Of a stretch of 18,749 nt of DNA, positions 18,548-18,749 are shown one piece after another. Made by a program: the position numbers and the translations under genes. The stretch comes from DASZXJ01 sp035545895. Lineage in GTDB: Bacteria; Planctomycetota; Phycisphaerae; Tepidisphaerales; Tepidisphaeraceae. The stretch lies in NCBI GenBank assembly GCA_035545895.1, contig DASZXJ010000195.1, positions 1 through 18,749 on the forward strand. Reading direction: 5' to 3'. The notes below the pieces were generated by a model. That model saw only the letters and a list, made by a program, of their open reading frames with translations. It ran no database searches and was not told the origin of the DNA. Position 1 is the stretch's first letter, and each line of letters opens with the position of its first letter.

Positions 18548-18585
18548 GCGGATTTCCTTTGTGCGACAGTGTACCGACAAACAGA

Positions 18586-18599
18586 TCAATCCAAAATCC
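18586..18599. repeat. Short dispersed repeat TCAATCCAAAATCC, copy 2
   Basis: Identical to 13150-13163. It lies about 40 bases upstream of the parvulin lipoprotein gene and is flanked by further CCAATTCCAAAATC-like words. Confidence 0.5.
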
Positions 18600-18638
18600 C
18601 CAATTCCAAAATCACTACTGTCCGGTTAATCGCCGGCG

Positions 18639-18749
18639 TTAGGCGGTGTTTTTCTCGATGTCACCGAGTCCAACCGCTCCAATGTTAGGGTACACGATTT
18701 CATTTTCGTTTGCCGGTTTGCCGCGTGTCGTGGCGATCGTGTCACGACG
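18639..18749 (-). CDS. C-terminal fragment of an unrecognised protein, cut by window end
   Basis: An open frame of 36 codons ending in TAA at 18641-18639, continuing beyond the window. The sequence, ending NEIVYPNIGAVGLGDIEKNTA, looks protein-like, with no low complexity, but I do not recognise it. A second minus-strand frame is also open through most of this stretch, so the choice of frame is uncertain. If real, it lies 91 nt upstream of the parvulin lipoprotein gene on the same strand. Confidence 0.35.
   Translation of the reverse strand, partial: RRDTIATTRGKPANENEIVYPNIGAVGLGDIEKNTA

Noticed and set aside
18642..18748. Alternative minus-strand frame at the right edge ending NAGD
   Set aside because: Its composition is less protein-like than the frame reported, and nothing else supports it; the two cannot be separated firmly without more sequence.

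Overview
The window looks like a chromosomal piece from a Gram-negative bacterium of the Planctomycetota, probably a Phycisphaerae-like lineage. This is inferred from the gene content, not from a marker-gene tree. The supporting features are an LpxC-FabZ fusion, an oversized SecA of about 1315 residues with a C-terminal SEC-C zinc motif, a Lys/Ala/Pro-rich histone H1-like protein, and a CE15-type esterase lipoprotein. There are no tRNA or rRNA genes, CRISPR arrays, insertion sequences or phage genes.

Left part (1-2016). The window opens with an 89-bp palindromic element. An acidic zinc-ribbon protein of unknown function (minus strand) and a StrF-type glycosyltransferase (plus strand) follow, divergently oriented. 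A short Lys/Ala-rich protein comes next.

Minus-strand block (2022-10296, read right to left). It encodes a large two-domain esterase lipoprotein, a small signal-peptide protein ending in a polyproline tail, secA, a tRNA-dihydrouridine synthase, and an 89-residue protein overlapping the synthase gene. The small secreted protein directly upstream of secA resembles the secM-secA arrangement and is the most intriguing point in the window. SecA also carries a fivefold repeat where the normal protein has one helical-wing unit.

Plus-strand block (10557-17187). A P1B-4-like metal ATPase, preceded by a possibly structured leader, ends at a strong intrinsic terminator. A hairpin-rich spacer and an extended -10 promoter lead into a lipid A operon: lpxC-fabZ fusion, lpxA, an MntA/HepT toxin-antitoxin pair, and a Gfo/Idh/MocA oxidoreductase that could be a GnnA-like UDP-GlcNAc 3-dehydrogenase. 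From mntA on, the genes overlap or nearly touch.

Right end (17210-18749). A SurA/PrsA-like parvulin lipoprotein lies convergent to the lipid A operon. The last 111 bases may hold the C-terminus of another minus-strand gene.

Much of the window concerns the cell envelope: Sec translocation, periplasmic folding, lipid A synthesis and exported esterases. Dispersed palindromic repeats sit in several intergenic spaces.
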